The notes beneath the pieces were generated by a model. The model did not search any database, was not told where the DNA came from, and worked only from the letters and a program-made list of their open reading frames with translations. A stretch of 10,604 nt of DNA from an uncultured Bacteroidales bacterium (GTDB taxonomy: Bacteria; Bacteroidota; Bacteroidia; Bacteroidales; P3). This document shows, piece by piece, positions 7,089 through 10,604 of this stretch; the first letter of the stretch is position 1; the number at the start of each line of letters is the position of its first letter. Where the stretch lies: the NCBI GenBank assembly GCA_937910265.1, contig CALEPD010000201.1, forward strand, positions 1 through 10,604, read 5' to 3'. Position numbers and translations under genes: made by a program.

Positions 7089-8327
7089 CTAACTGACAAT
7101 GATATCGACCATGGTGTCTCGGGCGAAACGCCGCTGCGCAATATCGCGCAATTGGGCAGGCGTAACCGTTTCGATTGCTTGATGTAATTGTGCGGTGAAC
7201 TGCTCGGTGATGCCCTTCAGCGACATCAGGCGGAAACGCTCAGCACGCTCAAACACACCGTCGATGCTGCGTATAAAATCGCCCTTCATGACACTGCGCA
7301 CCAGATCGAGCTCGGCATCGGGGATACTCTCGCTGCAGAGGCGGTCGATTTCGTTGTAAAATTCGCTCATGGCCGACTCGGCAACCTCAAGTCCAACATC
7401 GGAGAAGACATTGAAAAAGATATAGTCACGCCCCGCCTGGGTGTTGCTGTATATGCCGTAAGTGTAGCCTTTGTCTTCACGGATGTTGCTCATGAGACGT
7501 GAACCGAAATAGCCTCCCAACACAGTGTTCAAAACCATGAATTTAAAATACTCGGCATCGTCAATTGAATAGGGAAGCACCGAACCCACGCGGATAGAGG
7601 CTTGCGACACATCGTCCATTTTATGCCTGATTGATTTCCCTTGGTAAATGGGCATGTCCATTTTCTTGTGCAGAGACAGTTGGGATGTGGCCTTTTCGCT
7701 GCCAAACAACTCACCTATCCTACTCAACAAAGCATCGTCGTAACAGCCGCTCACCACGATATGCACTTTCGAAAGATCGTAATGCTGGTGATAGAACTGC
7801 TCGACCTGCATCAGCTGCAGCTTGTCCACATCCTCCGGTTCGGCATGTCGGCCGTAGAGATGCTCGGAGCCGAACACCGATTGGTAGAAAAGTTTGCGCG
7901 CCACCCCATTGGTTTTGCGTGCCATGGTTTGCAATTGGAGTTTCAATTTGGTGCAAAACACATCGAAATCCTTTTTGTCGAACAACGGTTCGCGAAACAG
8001 CTCGAGCAGCAACGGAAGGAAGTCGTCGGCATATTTACGGAGCATATACACCGTAATCACAGAATTGTAATTGCCCACATCCTTCTCAACATTTATGTCA
8101 CGGAAATCCATATATTCGGCGATCCATTTGCCCGAATGCGATTTCGAGCCTTCGGAAAAAAGCCTGTTTGCGGCACGCGCCACAAGCAGTTGGGGTTGGT
8201 AAAACGAACCTGCCTCAAAGGTGAAATCGAGACGCAACAGCTGCAGGCTGTCGGACTTGAATCCATATATGAGATTGCCGTTGGGCATGACATGTTTTTC
8301 GGGAAGCAACGAGTCGAGATCGTACAT
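7089..8327 (-). CDS. M16-family (insulinase-like) peptidase homologue lacking the HXXEH zinc motif
   Basis: The 412-residue protein has the two-domain size of the short bacterial M16B/M16C group. The second domain keeps the hallmark segment from LGGYFGSRL (270-278) to IREDKGYTYG (282-291), including the R283/Y290 pair that positions substrate. In the first domain, where active members have HXXEH ahead of a G[ST], this protein reads RAANR (51-55) before EGS (59-61), and the distal glutamate ligand region (about 118-132) has no ExxE-like motif. It is therefore predicted not to bind zinc by itself; known two-subunit M16B enzymes pair such an R/Y subunit with an HXXEH subunit. No signal peptide is visible. 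The preferred start is ATG 8325-8327; an in-frame TTG two codons upstream is possible but less likely. It starts 20 bp after the TonB receptor gene ends and has its own terminator. Confidence 0.9.
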   Translation of the reverse strand: MYDLDSLLPEKHVMPNGNLIYGFKSDSLQLLRLDFTFEAGSFYQPQLLVARAANRLFSEGSKSHSGKWIAEYMDFRDINVEKDVGNYNSVITVYMLRKYADDFLPLLLELFREPLFDKKDFDVFCTKLKLQLQTMARKTNGVARKLFYQSVFGSEHLYGRHAEPEDVDKLQLMQVEQFYHQHYDLSKVHIVVSGCYDDALLSRIGELFGSEKATSQLSLHKKMDMPIYQGKSIRHKMDDVSQASIRVGSVLPYSIDDAEYFKFMVLNTVLGGYFGSRLMSNIREDKGYTYGIYSNTQAGRDYIFFNVFSDVGLEVAESAMSEFYNEIDRLCSESIPDAELDLVRSVMKGDFIRSIDGVFERAERFRLMSLKGITEQFTAQLHQAIETVTPAQLRDIAQRRFARDTMVDIIVS

Positions 8328-8347
8328 AAGCAAAACCTTGAAATAAA

Positions 8348-10604
8348 CTAAAATGTAACAGTGAGTTTCAAATTAACCTGACGCGCGGTCAAATAGTTGG
8401 GCACGGGAATGTAGTAGTTCTCATAATCCGAAACCCATATATACGAAACCGTATTGCGATAGTTGAAGAGGTTAAACACATCGACACTCAGCAACAAATC
8501 ATCGATATAGCGTGCCAACGAGGAGCGCTTGAAAGCGTCGAAACGCGAGAGTTGAACCGTGTTGCCCCAATCGATGCGATAGTATGGCGGCAGCGAGAAA
8601 ATGGTGTTGCGGTCGTCTTGGTTGGGGTAAGTCACCGGCAAACGGCTTCCGTAGATCAAACTCAGGCTCATGCGCCACCATGGAAAATTGGGGATATAGT
8701 CCTGAAAAAAAATCTTGAAGGAGAAACGTTGGTCGGTGGGTCGGCGTATCCAACCGTTGCCATCACCCTCGATATCCTCCTGAGTCTGCATCAACGAAAG
8801 GCTCACCCACGACTCGATGTCTTCGATAAACTCGCCGTTCAACCGCACACTCAAGCCAGTGGCGTATGCCTTGGCATTGTTTTCGGCATCATAGCGCAAC
8901 CGCATGTTGTCGATGGTGTAGGGAATCAGGTCGGTGACATACTTATAATAGAGGTCGGCAGTCAACTTGAACGGCTTGTTCCATACATTGAAATTCCAGT
9001 CGAAAGTCTCAATTATCTGGTACGATTTCTGCGATTCGATATCGGGGTTGAGCGTTCCGTTGCGGTACCTCATCTCACGGTAAAATGGCGACTGCTGATA
9101 GAGGCCGAAAGCGGTACGGAACAGCATGTCATGCTTCCAGTCGGGCTTCACGTTGAGACTCATGCGCGGACTCACCAACAGCTCGTTGTTTTTCTCCACA
9201 CCGGGCATCGACAGGAAGTCGACACTATGATACTGGGCTCTCACTCCCAGAATGGCTTTTATCTCGGTATCGTCACGGGTCACAAAATTAAGGTCACGCT
9301 GCAGATGGCCCGACCATCGGCTTGTGGCCACCTGGTTATGCGCACGGCTGTATTGCTGCAAAATAGGAGCAACGGGCATATTGTTGCTGTCGCCGGGAAC
9401 AAAGGGCGACGACGGGATGCTGTAGCCGGCACTATCAACCCACTTCCACTCCTTCACACGGTCGTCAATGCGGTCGTATTGCCATTTCACACCCACGTTC
9501 CAACTTCCCAGCAGCACATATTTCGTGGCATTGAATTCCGAGGTAAGAATCGAAACATCGAGATAGTTGCGCGCATGTTCGAGATACGTGCCCACGCCAC
9601 GGTCAAAACGGCTGGTGTCGCCCACATGCTTGCCCATATTCACCTCATAAAGCCAGTACTGACTTTGCACATCGTACAGTTCCTGCTCGCTGTTGGACTG
9701 GTACGAGGTGATCCATCGGAGTTGGGTTTCATCGTCTGGACTCCAATTCAATATAAGTGCACCCAGGGCTGTGTTGTAGCTGTCGGTTTCCTGTCCGTCG
9801 AAATAGATGTCCAACTCATATGTCTCCGAAAACGACCCGAACTTTGTGCGCTGCGTGAGGGGTATGAGATGATAGCGGTTCCGTGTAAGAAGCGCCAAGG
9901 CCGAAATCTCGAACCTATCGTTCACCTTGTAGGCAAACACCCCCTGCAAATCGGTATAGGCGGTGTTGTAGTTGCCCTTGGTGTCGAGCGATTGGAAAAT
10001 ATATTTGTTTGAATGACGGCGGAAACCCAGCGAATAGGTAAACCTCTCCTTTACCACCCCCTGCAACGAGGCCGATGCGCCGAGAAAGCCCGCCGACACT
10101 TTGGCCACATTCTCCGTCGGTCGGCTATAGGTGATGTCGAGCACCGACGACAGCTTGTCGCCATACGTTGCATCGAAACCTCCCGGCGAAAAGAGTATGT
10201 GGTCCACCATATCGGGATTGATAATACTCAAACCCTCCTGTTGACCACTTCTGACCAACATCGGACGATAAACCTCAACGCCGTTGATATACACCAGGTT
10301 CTCATCATACGAGCCGCCTCTCACCGAATACTGTGACGACATCTCGTTGTTCGAACTCACGTCGGGAAGTGTTTTCAGCAACCCCTCCACTCCGGCATTG
10401 GGGCCAACGGTATTTTCAAGTTTCTGTATCTCAATCTGGGTGAATGTCGAATTGCGCACCTTGTCGTCAACCACGCTGAAGGCATCGAGCGTGGTGGTCG
10501 AAGGCTTCAGCTCGATGAGCAGCTCTCGTCTTTCGCCGTTGCGCAATATAAGGCGCGACTCATACAACTCATATCCGGTATAGGAAGCCCGTAGCCAAAC
10601 AGAG
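8348..10604 (-). CDS. TonB-dependent outer-membrane receptor, 5' end outside window
   Basis: The frame is open to the right edge and gives 751 residues in the window, beginning SVWLRASYTGYE, which looks like the end of a carboxypeptidase-D-type regulatory beta-domain common at the N-terminus of Bacteroidota receptors. Next comes the plug (about 50-160 of the visible part) with EGLLKTLPDV (73-82), the SVRGGSYDENLVYINGVEV core (93-111) and a YGDKLSSVLDITY segment (147-159). The remainder is a 22-strand-type barrel rich in aromatic girdles, ending VTF with a C-terminal phenylalanine. Missing are the signal peptide and most of the regulatory domain, perhaps 60-120 residues. An internal TTG (10565-10567) could be mistaken for the start, but coding sequence continues upstream of it. 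It is a stand-alone receptor, not an obvious SusC, since no SusD partner follows. The substrate cannot be inferred; the downstream M16 homologue hints at peptides or at processing of a peptide ligand, which is speculation. Confidence 0.93.
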   Translation of the reverse strand, partial: SVWLRASYTGYELYESRLILRNGERRELLIELKPSTTTLDAFSVVDDKVRNSTFTQIEIQKLENTVGPNAGVEGLLKTLPDVSSNNEMSSQYSVRGGSYDENLVYINGVEVYRPMLVRSGQQEGLSIINPDMVDHILFSPGGFDATYGDKLSSVLDITYSRPTENVAKVSAGFLGASASLQGVVKERFTYSLGFRRHSNKYIFQSLDTKGNYNTAYTDLQGVFAYKVNDRFEISALALLTRNRYHLIPLTQRTKFGSFSETYELDIYFDGQETDSYNTALGALILNWSPDDETQLRWITSYQSNSEQELYDVQSQYWLYEVNMGKHVGDTSRFDRGVGTYLEHARNYLDVSILTSEFNATKYVLLGSWNVGVKWQYDRIDDRVKEWKWVDSAGYSIPSSPFVPGDSNNMPVAPILQQYSRAHNQVATSRWSGHLQRDLNFVTRDDTEIKAILGVRAQYHSVDFLSMPGVEKNNELLVSPRMSLNVKPDWKHDMLFRTAFGLYQQSPFYREMRYRNGTLNPDIESQKSYQIIETFDWNFNVWNKPFKLTADLYYKYVTDLIPYTIDNMRLRYDAENNAKAYATGLSVRLNGEFIEDIESWVSLSLMQTQEDIEGDGNGWIRRPTDQRFSFKIFFQDYIPNFPWWRMSLSLIYGSRLPVTYPNQDDRNTIFSLPPYYRIDWGNTVQLSRFDAFKRSSLARYIDDLLLSVDVFNLFNYRNTVSYIWVSDYENYYIPVPNYLTARQVNLKLTVTF

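Noticed and set aside
6872..7141. 89-codon minus-strand open frame between the M16 gene and arcC
   Set aside because: It overlaps the 3' end of the M16 gene, crosses the strong terminator and covers the arcC promoter element. The hydrophobic stretch in it comes from T-rich non-coding DNA.
8325..8333. TTG start two codons upstream of the M16 ATG
   Set aside because: It adds only two residues, and ATG at 8325-8327 is the stronger start codon; nothing in the sequence favours TTG.
8552..10012. 486-codon plus-strand open frame opposite the TonB receptor
   Set aside because: It lies wholly inside the receptor barrel on the other strand, shows no domain, signal peptide or membrane pattern, and has no promoter or spacing that would support a gene.
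10565..10567. TTG start for the TonB receptor within the window
   Set aside because: The frame stays open to the right edge and the residues before the TTG (RASYTGYE) fit the end of the usual N-terminal regulatory domain, so the gene is truncated by the window and does not start here.
8348..10604. SusC of a polysaccharide utilisation locus
   Set aside because: The next gene downstream is an M16 homologue, not a SusD lipoprotein, and the plug and barrel look like a shorter stand-alone TonB receptor. Only the region beyond the right edge could change this.

Overview
The window looks like ordinary chromosome from a Bacteroidota, most likely a Bacteroidales species. The evidence is a TonB-dependent receptor with an N-terminal carboxypeptidase-D-type regulatory tail, a DcaP-like outer-membrane porin with an 'A-Q' signal-peptide junction, A/T-rich leaders without clear Shine-Dalgarno sequences, and a near-perfect Bacteroidota -7 promoter element (TAnnTTTG). 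The sequence does not let me name a genus.

All seven genes lie on the minus strand, so transcription runs from high to low coordinates. In that order they are: a TonB-dependent receptor whose start is beyond the right edge (8348-10604); an M16-family peptidase-like protein without the zinc motif (7089-8327) followed by a strong terminator (7031-7071); carbamate kinase arcC (5932-6867) behind a recognisable promoter; ornithine carbamoyltransferase argF/arcB (4830-5831) followed by a long hairpin (4778-4813); a DASS/SLC13 dicarboxylate-type transporter (3313-4743); a DcaP-like outer-membrane porin (1951-3297) followed by a terminator (1885-1912); and the N-terminal two thirds of the disaggregase ClpB (1-1669), whose end is beyond the left edge. 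No genes were found on the plus strand; long plus-strand open frames there are shadows of clpB and the TonB receptor.

Three functional units emerge. The TonB receptor and M16 protein are 20 bp apart and probably cotranscribed. ArcC and the carbamoyltransferase are the last two enzymes of the arginine deiminase route (citrulline to ornithine plus ATP, ammonia and CO2); arginine deiminase itself is not in the window. The inner-membrane DASS carrier and the outer-membrane porin, 15 bp apart, look like a matched two-membrane uptake route for dicarboxylates or similar anions. ClpB is a separate stress gene with its own 281-bp upstream region, which contains a short inverted repeat and a 10-bp direct repeat but no CIRCE element.

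I found no mobile element, CRISPR array, tRNA, rRNA or evident novel system. The points most worth a second look are the zinc-site-less M16 protein without an adjacent catalytic partner, the arcBC pair without arcA next to a transporter/porin pair, the hairpin between argF and the transporter gene that leaves almost no room for a new promoter, and the operator-like repeats upstream of clpB.
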